From Neoceratodus forsteri (taxonomy: Eukaryota > Chordata > Ceratodontiformes > Ceratodontidae): a stretch of 64,000 nt of DNA. The position numbers and the translations under genes are program-made. The DNA lies in assembly GCA_016271365.2 (NCBI GenBank), contig CM028129.1, positions 849,718,501-849,782,500 on the forward strand, in the 5' to 3' direction. A model generated the notes under the pieces. That model did not search any database. It saw only the letters and a program-made list of their open reading frames with translations, and had not been told where the DNA came from. The first letter of the stretch is position 1, and the number at the start of each line of letters is the position of its first letter. Below, piece after piece: positions 1 through 11,099 of the stretch.

Positions 1-1150
1 AGACTATATAGTATGTGATTACTTTCAAAATGAAAAATAAAAGAAAAACAGGGTCTTTTACAGCCAGTCCGAAAAATAAAAATAAATAAAACTTGATGAG
101 CAACTAACTGTCCACTGCAACACTATTCCAAGCTATAAAGGAGACTTCTGGCAGCAGAACAATATTCTTGTTGCAGTCCTCCAATGGGTTATAATGCCAA
201 TCCCAAAAACCACCCCAAGGAGGGCCCAGAAGCACCACCAAATCTCTCCACTTAAGAAATGGGGACAATTCAACCCCGTCAGTTAGCCCAACACCGCTCC
301 AGGAACTCAGGGAGTATATACCCTAAGGTTAATACCCCTGACCCCCACAGAGAGACTGGCTGCCCCCGGTGCCTGCTTCAGGGTTAGTCAGTTTGGCTAA
401 CCCTTATTAGGCCACTGCAAATAAAATGCCTCCCAGGTACTTCAGAGAGGCTTCAAGAAAAATCAGTTCACAGCCTTCTGTCCCCACCAGAACAGTCTCA
501 CCACACAGGAGTAATAACCTTCCAGTCTCAGTCTGCAGCAGTAGTGAAAATCATTAAATCCACATTAACAGTGGCAGCTCATAAAGCAGGTTTCCACCCA
601 AGGACTTCTTCAGAAACTCCAGCCGATTGTAAGCATCATTCACCAAGGAGACAGTCACCCAAAAGTGCCAAACAAGCAACGGTTCCAAGACTCAGTGCTC
701 AGGGCTTCTCTGCATCTAATAAGAAACCACCTTTAGTTACAAGCATCCTAGAGCAGCACTGTACTTACCACAGACACCGTTGTAGCTCCACAGCTAACAA
801 ATAAAATCTGGGCCACAGTTCTTACAGCCGACACCGAGAAAGAAGCTGGACAATCACAGTCTTGGTATCAGAACTCTGAAACATCCCCTGGCAGACTGCT
901 ACAAGGAACACAGTGAAAAACTCAGCTCTTAATCCAAACAGAGTTAGCACACACACACCGCATAGTCAGCATCCACATTCCAGTTAACGTTTTGACGTTA
1001 ACGCTTCACAGTGCTTGCTGACACTTAATAGCACTTACTAACACTGCTAACATTGCTGCTATAACAAAAATAAAAATAAAATAACTAAAACCTACTAAAA
1101 AATGACTCGTACTAGAGCTAAAATGATGGCTGACCCAGCGTGGTCGCCAT
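1..1150. other. Unassigned sequence upstream of the first LINE
   Basis: I recognise no gene or repeat family here. An 86-residue open frame at 544-804 (+) is basic and serine/threonine-rich, shows no domain I know and looks like chance. The stretch ends where CR1-like sequence begins near 1150. It is not visibly similar to the first 485 bp of the 3' LTR (8879-9365), so it does not supply the missing head of the 5' LTR at 2287. Confidence 0.5.
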
Positions 1151-1162
1151 CTTGCTGAGATA

Positions 1163-1408
1163 ATGATCCTTGAGGTTTCCTCCAGCCTGGGAGTGGGTGC
1201 CAGGGTGGTAGCCTGGGTAAAAAATTGTCTGGACAACAGGACGCAGAGGGTAATAGTAAATGGAGTCCACTCTGAAGAAAGGGGGGTTACTAGCGGGGTA
1301 CCGCAGGGTTCAGTACTGGGTCCGGTCCTTTATAATGTCTTTATAAGTGACATTGTAGAGGGACTGGAAGAAAAAGTATGTCTCTTTGCAGATCTGCAAC
1401 AGGGTTGA
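1163..1408 (+). pseudogene. CR1 reverse transcriptase fragment, catalytic box deleted
   Basis: Reads '[14 protein letters not shown]', then '[20 protein letters not shown]', the conserved RT block 4 region of CR1 elements, then reaches 'FAD' and at once goes out of frame. Other copies have FADDTK here, followed by CNRVDT. About ten bases are missing at 1390, removing the second catalytic aspartate and shifting the frame. It is non-functional on sequence grounds alone. Confidence 0.85.
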
Positions 1409-1722
1409 TACATGGGAGGTGGAAAGGAAAAGAAGGGACTTGGCAAGGTTGGAAGAATGATCAAAAGTATGGCTGCTTAGATTCAATGCAAAGAATTGCA
1501 AAGTAATGCACTTAGGAAACAAAAACCCAGGGGAGGAGTACACAATAGGAGGGAGGTATTAACAACAACAAAAATGGAAAGGGACCTGGGGATAGTCATA
1601 TCAGATGACCTAATGATAAGCAATGTGAGAAGGCAGTAAGGATAGCTGGAAGGATACTGGAATGTATAAGGAGAGGCATCACCAGTAGAAAACAGGAAGT
1701 TGTTATTCCTCTGTACAGACAG

Positions 1723-2193
1723 TTGGTGAGACCCCATCTGGAGTACTGCATGCAGTTCTGGAGACCCCATCTCTGCAAGGACAAAGACTGGATGGAGGCA
1801 GTCCAGAGGACAGCAACTGAAATGGTGCCGGGTCTGCAACAGAAGCCATATGAAGAAAGACTAAAGGAGCTTGATATGTATACCCTTGAGGAAAAGAGGC
1901 AGGGAGGGAGGGACATGATAGAAATGTTCAAGTACCTCAAGGAATCAACAAAGTCCAGGAGGATAGCATCCCTCAGAAAAGAGATGTGCAAGAACAAGGA
2001 GACACAATTTGAAGATGGGGGGATAGCTCAGGGGCAATGTGAGGAAGTATTTTTCACAGAAAGGGTGGTGGATGCATGGAACTGCCTTCCTGAGGAGGTT
2101 GTGGAGTCAAAAACAGTGGGGAAATTCAAGAACACATGGGACAGACATAAGGCAATTCTGGTGGGGGATAGGAAGAAGAAGGCTGTTGGTTAA
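1723..2193 (+). pseudogene. CR1 ORF2 C-terminal region
   Basis: A 156-residue in-frame remnant of the region after the RT palm/thumb: 'VRPHLEYCMQFWRPHL', 'AVQRTATEMVPGL', 'YEERLKELDMYTLEEKRQ', then the FFTERVVDAWNCLPEEVVES block and the FKNTWDRHK end. This order is diagnostic for CR1 and related LINEs and recurs at 20690-21110, 41390-41500 and 47380-47800. It lies in a different frame from the RT fragment upstream, so one or more frameshifts separate them. No independent function is expected. Confidence 0.88.
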
Positions 2194-2286
2194 CTAAGAC
2201 CTACAGCTCATCCAATAGGTATGGAAATGGGTAGACTAGGTGGGCCAAGTGGTCCTTATCTGTTGTCAAAGTGTATGTTTCTATGT

Positions 2287-4440
2287 TAACATTAATGAGA
2301 CTAAAGAAACTTGTACCAGTTGCAAAGTATGTTAAAACATATCCAGACACCTAATAAGGATCTTAGGGGTCTATGAGAGAACTGAATTTCAAGTGTGCAG
2401 CATCCATACAAGCTCTGCTATCTGCAGGACATTATTGTATCAAAAATGACATAAATAAACAAAGCTGTTTAGTCTTAAATGAAAGCAGGGCTCATGACCT
2501 TTCTAAAGATATATTCCTTAAGCAGTTGCATGAAGGCAGAAAGCTGTCACGTCATGTCAAAGTTTTTTCAATGATCTGCAAGCAGCATAGCTTCGTGGCT
2601 CATTAAGCTCAAACAAAGAGATTCAGCTTCAGAAACATGTTTTTCAATTTATAAACATTGTGAAAATGGCAAATAAGAAAGAGACATGTCCTAATGGATT
2701 GCAAGAAATGTAAATCAGGAATTTGTGAGCATTTTTAAGATATCTATAAAATAGAATGTTTTATAAAGCATTTTATAGACTGTGGACCTTGTATCAAAAT
2801 TAACTCTGGCATGTCTGGTACCTAAATTCTCCAGACCTTGAACTGGACAGGAAAATAGTTTTATGTTTGAGCCAAGATGCCTCTGTATGCAAGGGAGAAA
2901 AATTGTCTTATATAAAAAATATTTCCTAAGCTGAGATCATTTCTAAAAAAAAATGGTTCTTGGGGAGGAGTATAAAACCACACCTTCAGAGTAGACACAG
3001 ACCAATCAGAATGGGTGATGATGTCACTCTGAGTCAGAAAGATATATCCAAATTCTGCTGAGTTCAGCCTAGAATTGTTAAACTTTAGAAGGTGTGAGGA
3101 CCTACGTTAGTTGGACTGAAGAATTTTGTTGTTTCAAACTTATACTAGGCCGAACGCCTATAGCCACACCTGCTTGGAAGTCTGGGACCAGTTTTGGTTA
3201 AGCCATTGATGTATTCACCAATGGTGCTAAGGTCAGGCCTACAAGATGGCACAAGACTGCCTTGAGGTCCAGCTGCATGAACTGCTTATTACAAAAATGA
3301 TTTTTTCCAATATTAGAAGGAGCAAAGTATGTGGTTTAAATACTGGGCATCCTGGCAGAAATGATGTTCTGGAAACTCTGCTAAAGCCTGGACAAGAGTC
3401 TAACTGTTAATTTCATCAGCTGGAGAGTTTCAAGTGCTGCTTGAGAACAGATGAGTCCTGTGTCCTGAGGTTCAAGTGGAAATTAAATGAAACAGAAACA
3501 GTCATAAAATCCAGTTACCAAGAACTTTGCTGTCCACAGGAAAAATATTTTCTGCAAACTACGGTGGTGAAGGGATTTACTATTGTGCCTTGGAAGTGTT
3601 GGTATCTTACTGTCTAATGTTCCTGCCAAAATCCTGGTAAGTGACATACCAAGCAAGGAGGATGTAGTCTGCACTGCTGAGTTGATGCCAGGGGAGTTCA
3701 AAAGTCCTAGGTTTGAGGTGAACAAGAATAAAGCAAGTACTTCAGCCAAGCCAGCTACTGAAGAACTCTTATTGTCCAGAAAAAGCAATTCTCGCCAAGA
3801 TTTTTAAATATAAAAGGAAAAGAAGACCAACATCTACAAATAACCAAAAGTTTAAGTATTATTTTAATTATTAATTTTTAATATTTTAATTTGGCTTATC
3901 TACAGAGGTAACATAGGTAACAAAGTAAACTTAACTTTAGATTACAAAATCATGGGAAATAGTTTAAGCTTCAGTCTAATGAAAAGATAAACATTTTTGC
4001 ATGAGAAAATACACTTAAACATGTTACAAGGAAAGTCTATGTAATAATTATACAAAGTCATTTGAAATATTTTTACAGAAAAAAATGTTTTATTGTTTTC
4101 AAAAGTTATCCAAACTGCACATTGTTTTGTTTTTGTTTCATTTCTTTGTGTGGTTTGTTGATTTTCTGAAACCTTTGTTGTTTGTGTATGCATTATTTTT
4201 ATTATGCTTCATATTTATGCAAGTTCGGGATATTTAGAATTATTGAACAAATTTATTTTTCAGACTCCTATGTGTGACAGAAACAATGTTACCATTATCT
4301 TGAACCTGGACAACAGGAATAATATCAGATTTGAATTTTCATAATTATTTATATGATTTTTGAACATTTTGCGAGGTAAGGTCTGAGGCATGTCTGAGTG
4401 CATATGATAAAAATTGCTAGTCTGACTTATTGTTACAACA
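2287..4440 (+). mobile_element. 5' LTR of endogenous retrovirus-like element (5'-truncated)
   Basis: This 2.15-kb block is repeated, with scattered differences, at 9366-10757 plus 15243-16220. The shared sequence starts at 'ttaatgagactaaagaaac' and ends at 'tgttacaaca' (4431-4440), just before a tRNA-Pro-like primer site, which identifies it as the 5' LTR. The first ~485 bp present in the 3' LTR (8879-9365) are missing; a CR1 tail stands in their place. The two LTRs differ often enough to imply an old insertion. Unlike the 3' copy it lacks the 170-bp internal duplication and the 4.5-kb foldback insertion. At over 2.1 kb (about 2.8 kb if complete) the LTR is unusually long. Confidence 0.85.
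2971..2978 (+). promoter_or_regulatory. Candidate TATA box in the LTR
   Basis: TATAAAAC follows a purine-rich run and is followed 30-60 bp on by 'ccaatcag' and 'tgagtcag' (AP-1-like). The 3' LTR equivalent near 10231 reads TATAGAAC. Placement inside an LTR fits the retroviral core promoter, but only sequence resemblance supports it. Confidence 0.4.
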
Positions 4441-4444
4441 TTTT

Positions 4445-4462
4445 TGGGGGCTGGTCCTCTTG
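4445..4462 (+). promoter_or_regulatory. Primer binding site, tRNA-Pro type
   Basis: TGGGGGCTGGTCC begins four bases after the LTR end and closely matches the known tRNA-Pro primer site (TGGGGGCTCGTCC...). Position and sequence together identify the minus-strand priming site and fix the 3' end of the 5' LTR. One mismatch lies within the first 13 bases; similarity decays after that. Confidence 0.75.
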
Positions 4463-4747
4463 GATAATTGTTAGTAAATAATATCCCACACCCTGGAGTG
4501 TATGAGAAATAAATATTATTATCATTATTACTTGCAATGTTACTAAATTGCAGAAATAATATTTTTCTGTTTTGTTTTTTGTAAGTTTGAAGTTACCTTG
4601 AACAACAGACGGGAGCTAAGACCTGAATGTGAGTAAGATAGAATCTCTGCCTAACAGTACAAGCTGAAAGAAAAAGACTTTTAAAGCATCATAAGGAAAT
4701 ATTAAGTTATTTGTTTCAAATTGTGTTATATAAGCATTTGTACTTAA

Positions 4748-5764
4748 ATGTTGTTCAAAAAGAATACTAATTGTGTTTGTAAAGTTGGAATTCAGTATAG
4801 CAAAATAATGACAGCCTTGACTATGAGTGCAAACATTCTTAACACTGAGGCAGTAATTTATACCCTAGCACAGCTGACTTTTATTAAAAGTAAAAATGAA
4901 AGGATAAACCATCTAGAAATAATGTTGGAGGATAAGTCTTTTGAGTATGGTAGACTTACAGGTCAGGTTGAAATATTGCAGAAGCTGTTACTTGAAAGTA
5001 AACAGGTCTGTGTGACTTTACAAAGTGATTTATTTGAAGCTAAACAATTCCAAAGACAGTGTTTGAATTGGGAAAAATAAAAAGTTGACAGCAAATGCTT
5101 ATGAACAGGTTAACAAAGATTTGATTGAATTAAGGAAAAACAATGAGATTTTACAGGATAAAAGTCAAGTTAAGGAACCATTTAAAGCATTTAAGAGGTT
5201 TAACTGTAATTTTGATTCTGATATGTCCTTCAAAGAATCATCTGACTCAGAAAATGAACTACCTCAGAGCAAAAAGAATACCCCTAGACCAAACAGTAGT
5301 TCAAATTCTGATTCAGAATGAGAAATATTTGGGAATACAGGAAAAATCACAATTTTAGGCAAAAGGCAAGCTCCTCTGTGCCTCAAGCTAAGGTGTTGGA
5401 GGCCAGCACCTCTAATACTCTGGCTAAGGGAAGAGAGAAATTATCTATGTCTAAAATGAAAACAAAAAAGTCAAAACCCATGCTAGACCCAGCTGTGGCC
5501 CAGCAGCCTTATCAAGACTCACCACAAGACCAAAACTGGAGTTTCTTCCAAAGGTGGAGGGACCAAAGTGGAGAGTATGCCAGTGAGCATGGTAAATACA
5601 GAGGTGACAAAACTGACCACAGGGGGTGCCACTATTGTGACTATGATCAGGAAAATGATAGTGCACCTCAAGACAGGTCTAGGCATAGTTCTACAAGACT
5701 AAAGGAAATAATAAAAAAATCACAGAATGAAATGAAGGAGTTAAAAAGAAAATGGAGGAGATAA
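4748..5764 (+). pseudogene. Gag-like region of the retroelement, frameshifted
   Basis: Three open pieces in two alternating frames (4748-5080, 5085-5321, 5318-5764) follow the primer site, where gag belongs. The first is a heptad-rich helix with likely coiled-coil character. The second ends in an acidic serine-rich tract. The third is basic, glutamine/serine-rich, contains 'WSFFQRWRDQ' and ends in a highly charged helix. I see no CCHC zinc knuckle; only one Cys pair (GCHYCDY) is present. The gag call rests on position, coiled coil and basic C-terminal part, not on family homology I can name. Confidence 0.55.
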
Positions 5765-5960
5765 AAGCTCTTGCTCAAAGCTTTATGATCTAAGTTGCTC
5801 AGTCACTTCCTGACCTTCATTTTCCTGTGCACAATCCTTCTTCAACTGTACATAGTGCAGGTAGAACTAGTATTGCTATGTGACTTGCAGATCCTGTTCA
5901 CTCTATTGCTGACATGGTAAAATACATTGTTACTGTTAAAAAAAGGATAATGGAATTGGA

Positions 5961-6509
5961 ATGAGATTTAAAAGTGAAGTGCCAAGTGAAATTGAAAATG
6001 CGATCTCTGTGCTTAGCCTTTCTCAACAAGTATCCAGAGTTAGTTCCAACAATGGTGTAAGATTTCATAGTAAAACTGTTATGTTACCAGGGAAGACAGA
6101 CAAATTCTGCCTGGGAAACTTGATCCCTAAGGCAAAAGCAAAATTATTTTACCTTGACATAAACATTGAAAACAATCTAAATCATGATGCTTTGCATAAT
6201 TCAGGAGCAGATGTGACTCTGATATATAAAGGTCTATTTGATAAGTTGAGTAATGCCTTAGGTGACTCAAAGAAGCTAAAACCCTTTTCTGTCAACTTAC
6301 AGATCATAGGTTATGAAGAGGAAACTCAGAAGACCTTAGATAAAGTTTGGTTGAAATTAAAATTTGGTAAAATGATGATTAAACATTTAGTGTATGTTAC
6401 AAACAAAGCAAGTAATGATTTCTGGATTGGAAATTACCTTCTAAAGGTAATTTCCTGTGACCACCCAGAAAATCTGGTGGTCACAGGTAAAAAGGCTTAT
6501 TCTACTTAG
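5961..6509 (+). pseudogene. Retroviral aspartic protease-like domain, catalytic Asp lost
   Basis: A 182-residue open frame with the retropepsin layout: about 75 residues in comes 'LHNSGADVTLI', matching the active-site turn (normally D-S/T-G-A-D). A central beta-rich region follows, then 'DFWIGNYLLKVI', which occupies the place of the usual hydrophobic-G-R/N-D-hydrophobic block. The catalytic aspartate is Asn and the late G-x-D reads G-N-Y, so this copy could not cleave. Downstream no RT YxDD box, RNase H or integrase is visible. I infer a protease remnant; clade is not assignable. Confidence 0.65.
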
Positions 6510-8865
6510 AAAGAGCCATACCATTTCTAAACAATGAAATTCATGCTACTTTTAGAGAAGGATGATGTAATAATGAAACTGAATTCTGTAGGTTCTAATT
6601 TATAGATGTATCTAGTTTTGGTAATTCTAAAGATTGGCTAAATGGAGAAGTAAAGCTCATGTGGTTTGTTTGTCAACACAAGATGTGATAATTCTGTAAT
6701 TAAAACAGAGGCCTAACTTTCCTCACAAGGGAAGTAAATCCTGTTTTTTTCAGTGCCATCCTGTTTCTCACAAAAGCATTAGACTCTAAGTACATGGGCC
6801 ATCAAGGACCATGGAAATGAGGGGCTACTCAATAGCACAAGAGGTAAATCCAAGGTGCCAGACAAAACAGAACTTATAAAACCAGTTTTGCATTGTCCAA
6901 GCAGTGCACAAGTTTACACAATGTTAAAAAGAATGGCTACAAACTGTTCTAAACCACAAGGAAAGTTTGAAAGGTATAGACGCTTGCCTTGAATCTCTAG
7001 ATTGGGAAACAATATGGTACACAGCATCCTGTATGTAATGCAATGTTTAAAATCTCCCATCTTGGGTTAGACACACTTGTTCAACTGGGAGTGTATATAA
7101 GCCTAGCCAATAAAATTCTGTGGTCACAGTTAAGGGGAAACCCTTGCCTAAAAAAGGTGACACTACAGGCCTTGAGGTCTGGACAAACTATTCCTCAACT
7201 GTGCCAGATAGTGTGTGTTTGCACTACAACAGTTTCAGACAAAGTGAAGGAATTTACTGTTAGGATTAATGAAACAAAGGTCTAATAAAACAGTATTGTT
7301 TGTGCCTAACCTGCTGTAGTGATATGGATTTAAAGATCCATTCCACACCTTGCCAAGGTATGTGCACTAAGGTAATGCATATTTTTCCTTACCACATAAA
7401 TCCAAAAAACAGAGCCTGTCACAATAAAAGCTAACTACAGGTTAGACATAGTGATGGGGAGAAATCCTTTATAATTCAGAAATTAGTTTTTCCAGTTAAG
7501 AGGAGGTGGGGGGTGGGGAGACAAACAGAAGGTATTACCTACAAAGAAAAATGAAACAAAAAGTGTTAAAGAAGTATATGTAGTTGATGATAAAAACTAA
7601 AATTGGTAATGAAAACTAAAATGATAAAAACTATAAATTCAGGAAAAACTCACTTTTCTAATTTTAGAGAGCGAGTTAATCAAGTGTATACTTGTAGAAC
7701 TAAAATTAGAAAAAACTTGTAAAATGTTCTTACCATTGAAAGACATGTTTTCAAAGATACCATCACTGTGGGGTAACTGACTTTCAGGTTACCAGGGTAC
7801 CCAAACCCTAGTAATGGTCTAGTTTATGTACACCAGTATAAAACACCACATGCATCTTAAAAACACAAACACAAAATGATAGATAAGCCTGATTTTGATT
7901 TATTTTGATTTAATGAATATGTACAAAGGAATAGTAAAGAGTTTATTTTTGATTTAGTAAAATAATAATACATTAACAAAACAGAAAACTTTTGTAATTT
8001 CAGTAAAAGAATCCCAATGTAACTATGAGCTCAAAAGTTGAACTACAAATGAACCGTAAATTAAAATCCATGTACTACCAAAAAGGTAACTTCAAACCAA
8101 TGAGTAATATCCTAGGAAATACTGGTAAAGGTTACAAGGGCTCATTTAAGAAGTGTCTTCAGCACATGGGGGGACATAACTTATGAAATATAACAAAAAG
8201 TAGCCTACTAGCCTTACATGTACTGTAATACTAAAGATTAAATATGGGTACAAGATTATGTAAAAGCAAAAATAATGAACAAGAGTCAAGTTAAAATGTT
8301 AATTGTGATACTGATCTATGAAACTGATAAAGAAAATTTGTTGTATCTGTACAATTTTTAAAACAATGTAAAAGGTTGTTACAACAGTTAAATATCAAAA
8401 ACAGTGGGGGAAATTTATGAATACATCTGACAGGTATAAGGCAATTATAGTGGGGTTAGGAGGAAGTAGGCTGTTGGTTAACTAGAATCTGCAGCTTATC
8501 CAATAGGGAGGGAAATAGGGAGACTAGGTGGGTCAAATGGTCCTTATTTGCTGTCAAAGTCTATGTTTCTATGTTAAAGTGCACATAGTTGTAGTAATGT
8601 TTAATCCATGTAATACTGCACATATTTCTATGCCAAATAGTGAATCTCCAATGAGGTCATATAGTGATGTCACATCATAAAATGTCACATCCGATGATGT
8701 CGCTTGTGACGATGTTATGTGTGAATGATGTCAGACCTTAGCACATGATGATGCAACTTTGTGTTCTGCATTTCATTTTCCCTATAATGCTTAAACTATA
8801 TATCAATATAGTAGAATTACAGTTTTGAATTACAAAATGCATTTTTTGGGGTGCATGTTTAATTC
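6510..8865 (+). other. Degenerate 3' half of the retroelement interior
   Basis: About 2.3 kb with no recognisable RT, integrase or envelope. An 80-residue frame at 7043-7285 contains 'GLDTLVQLGVYISLANKILW', which resembles the end of a retropepsin domain (G-x-D-x-L...), perhaps a second or displaced protease piece; this is weak. The whole interior between primer site and polypurine tract is about 4.4 kb, too short for full gag-pol-env, so the copy is internally deleted or belongs to a non-autonomous family. A CR1 tail is inserted at 8398-8576. Confidence 0.5.
8398..8576 (+). mobile_element. CR1 3' end inserted in the retroelement
   Basis: Matches the last ~180 bp of the CR1 at 1150-2286: 'acagtggggga', the ATAAGGCAATTAT stretch, 'aggctgttggttaacta', 'agactaggtgggtcaaatgg' and the tail 'tctatgtttctatgtta'. 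It is a severely 5'-truncated insertion containing only the end of ORF2 and the 3' UTR. Confidence 0.88.
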
Positions 8866-8878
8866 AAAAGGGGGGAAA
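8866..8878 (+). promoter_or_regulatory. Polypurine tract
   Basis: AAAAGGGGGGAAA directly precedes TGTGGGAAC, the expected TG start of the 3' LTR. This arrangement is the plus-strand priming signature of retroviruses and fixes the 3' LTR start at 8879. Confidence 0.75.
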
Positions 8879-9814
8879 TGTGGGAACAAAACCTAGTTAT
8901 TAAAATATTGTATTATATGTTTCATCATGTTATTATTTACATTATTAATTACTATTTAAATTCTTTATAAGGGCTTAATTCTTAGGTATGGGAGGCATAA
9001 TAAACTTCTGGTTGAAATTACTGTCTACTAGAGTTTCCTAGATGCAAAAGGAAATACTGCTCAAATTGGACTTAGGCAAGAAGAGAAAAAACTCTGCTTT
9101 CAACTTTTCTTTTAAATACATCCTAGACACTAAAGGGGATGTTGCATTAGGCCTCAGTTTCATGTTTACAAAGCAATATTAAGAAAGCCTTTGCCAGTAG
9201 AAAGTCTAGAGAGAAGAGGCCCTCTGCATTCCTGAGATGCCAAAGGTGCTAAATATCCTTGAAAACCAGAGAAAAGAAGCCTTGCTAGACTAACACTAGT
9301 ACAGCCTATGCACATGAAGGGATGGAAAGAAAAGAGATAGACTTCTCTTTGAATAGGTACATAAACTTTAATGAGACTAAAGAAACATTTACCAATTGTA
9401 AAGTTATGTTTAAACATATCAAAACCAAACCAGACAACTAATAAGGAACTTAAGGGTCTATAAGAGGAGTGGGATTTTGAATCTGCACATCCATATAAGT
9501 TCTGCTGTCTGCAGGACATTGTTGTATCCAACCTGTCAGAAAGAAACAAAGTTGTTTAGACTTAAATGAAAGCAGGGCTCATGTCCTTTCTAGAGATATA
9601 TTCCTTAAGTAGGTGCCTGAAGGCAGGAAGTTGTTGCTTCATATCAACATTTTTTCAATGAACTGCAAGCAGCATGGCTTCATGGCTCATTAAGCCCAAA
9701 CAAAGAGATTTACCTTCAGAAAGAAGTTTTTTTAATTTATAAACTTTGTGAAAATGGCAAACGAGAAAGAGACATGTCCTGTTGGACTGCAAGTAGTGTA
9801 AATCAGGAATCTGT

Positions 9815-10154
9815 GAGCATTTTAAAGATATCTACAAAATAACAAGTTTTATAAAACATTTTATAGACTGTGGACCTTGATCAAACTTCACTGCAGCATG
9901 TTTGGTACCTAAATACTCCAAACCTCAAGCTGGACAAGAAAAAATAAGTTTTATGTTTGTGCCAAGGTGCTTCTAGATGCAAATGAGCATTTTAAAGATA
10001 TCTGCAAAATAACAAGTTTTATAAAACTTTTTATAGACTGTGGACCTTGATCAAATTTCACTGCAGCACGTTTGGTACCTAAATACTCCACACCTTAAGT
10101 TGGACAAGAAAATATAAGGTTTATGTTTATGCCAAGATGCCTCTGGATGCAAGG
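9815..10154 (+). repeat. 170-bp tandem duplication inside the 3' LTR
   Basis: Two adjacent units, 9815-9984 and 9985-10154, both begin 'gagcattttaaagatatct' and run through 'tagactgtggaccttgatc' and 'tttggtacctaaatactcc'. The 5' LTR has one unit (about 2729-2890). The units already differ at several positions. Confidence 0.85.
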
Positions 10155-10917
10155 AAGAAAAAAAATGTTTATATAAAAAATTTTTCCTAAGCTAAAATCA
10201 TTTCTAAAAAAAAAAAGGTTCTTGGAAGGAGTATAGAACCACACCTCCATAGTCGACATGGATCAATCAGAATAGGCGATGATGTCACTTTGAGTCAGAA
10301 AGATATATCCAGCCCAGAACTGTTAAACATTTGAAGGTGTGAGAACTTACATCATTTGGACTGAGGAATTTTGTTGTTTGTGTCTTTTACTAAGCCGAAA
10401 GCCTATAGCAATGCCTACTTGAAATCTAGGTCCAGTTTTGGTTAAGCCATTGATGTATTCACCAGTGGAGCGGGGGTCAGACCTGCAAGCTGACACAAGA
10501 TTGTCATGAGGCCCAGCTGCAAGAAGTGCTTGTTACGAAAAGGATTTTTTCCAATATTAGAAGGAGCAAAGTGTGTGGTTTAAATATTGGGCATCCTGAC
10601 TGAAGTGATGTTTTGGAATTTCTGTTAAAGCCTGGACAAGAGACTAACTGTTAATTTAATCAGCCTGAGAGTCTCCAGTGCTGCTTGACAACAGATAAGT
10701 CCGGTGTCCTGAGGTTCAAGTGGAAATTAATTGAAACAGAACAGTCATAGAATCCAGGGTAACACTTGAAGTGTTCTTCAGTATATTGTAATTACTGTAT
10801 AACTACAATGTAACTGCTATGTAAGTACTGTGTAGTTATATGTAACTACAATGTAGTTGGTAATTATTTTTACATTTGCATATTATGTAGTTAGACACAT
10901 TTCATTGAGAATAATGG

Positions 10918-11063
10918 ATAGGTGAGTGTGTGCTATGATTTTGTTTTTTACACCCGAGGTGTGTGATGACCCATAAATCTCAGGAGCAAAGCTTGAGAGG
11001 TTTATGTGGTCATCACACACCGAGAGTGTGTGAAAAAAAATCCATGAACACACTCACCTAGCT
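10918..11063. repeat. Nested hairpin inside the foldback element
   Basis: Outer arms 'aggtgagtgtgt' and 'acacactcacct' enclose 'acccgaggtgtgtgatgacc' against 'ggtcatcacacaccgagagt', giving a stem of about 140 nt around 10990. It is small enough to be a MITE lodged in the larger element. Confidence 0.7.
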
Positions 11064-11099
11064 TTTTTTTTTTATAATTGCTGGTTCATCTACCGCGTG

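Larger units (their letters stand above)
1150..2286 (+). mobile_element. CR1-like LINE, 5'-truncated 3' portion
   Basis: The 3' third of a CR1-clade non-LTR retrotransposon: the back half of the reverse transcriptase, the C-terminal region and a 3' UTR ending in the short repeated tail 'tctatgtttctatgtta'. 5' truncation is usual for target-primed reverse transcription. Close relatives in the window lie at 8398-8576, 17150-21240, 35209-35346, 41240-41585 and 46390-47860. The tail passes straight into the retroviral LTR at about 2287, so either this copy inserted into the LTR with loss of the LTR head or a deletion fused them. Confidence 0.9.

Noticed and set aside
544..804. Open frame as a real gene
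   Set aside because: Low-complexity composition, no domain, no promoter or splice context.
3727..3732. AATAAA polyadenylation signal of the LTR
   Set aside because: The 3' LTR reads AACAAG at the aligned position, so it is not conserved between the two LTRs.
9166..9549. 127-residue minus-strand frame
   Set aside because: Lies antisense within the 3' LTR; no domain and no counterpart in the 5' LTR.
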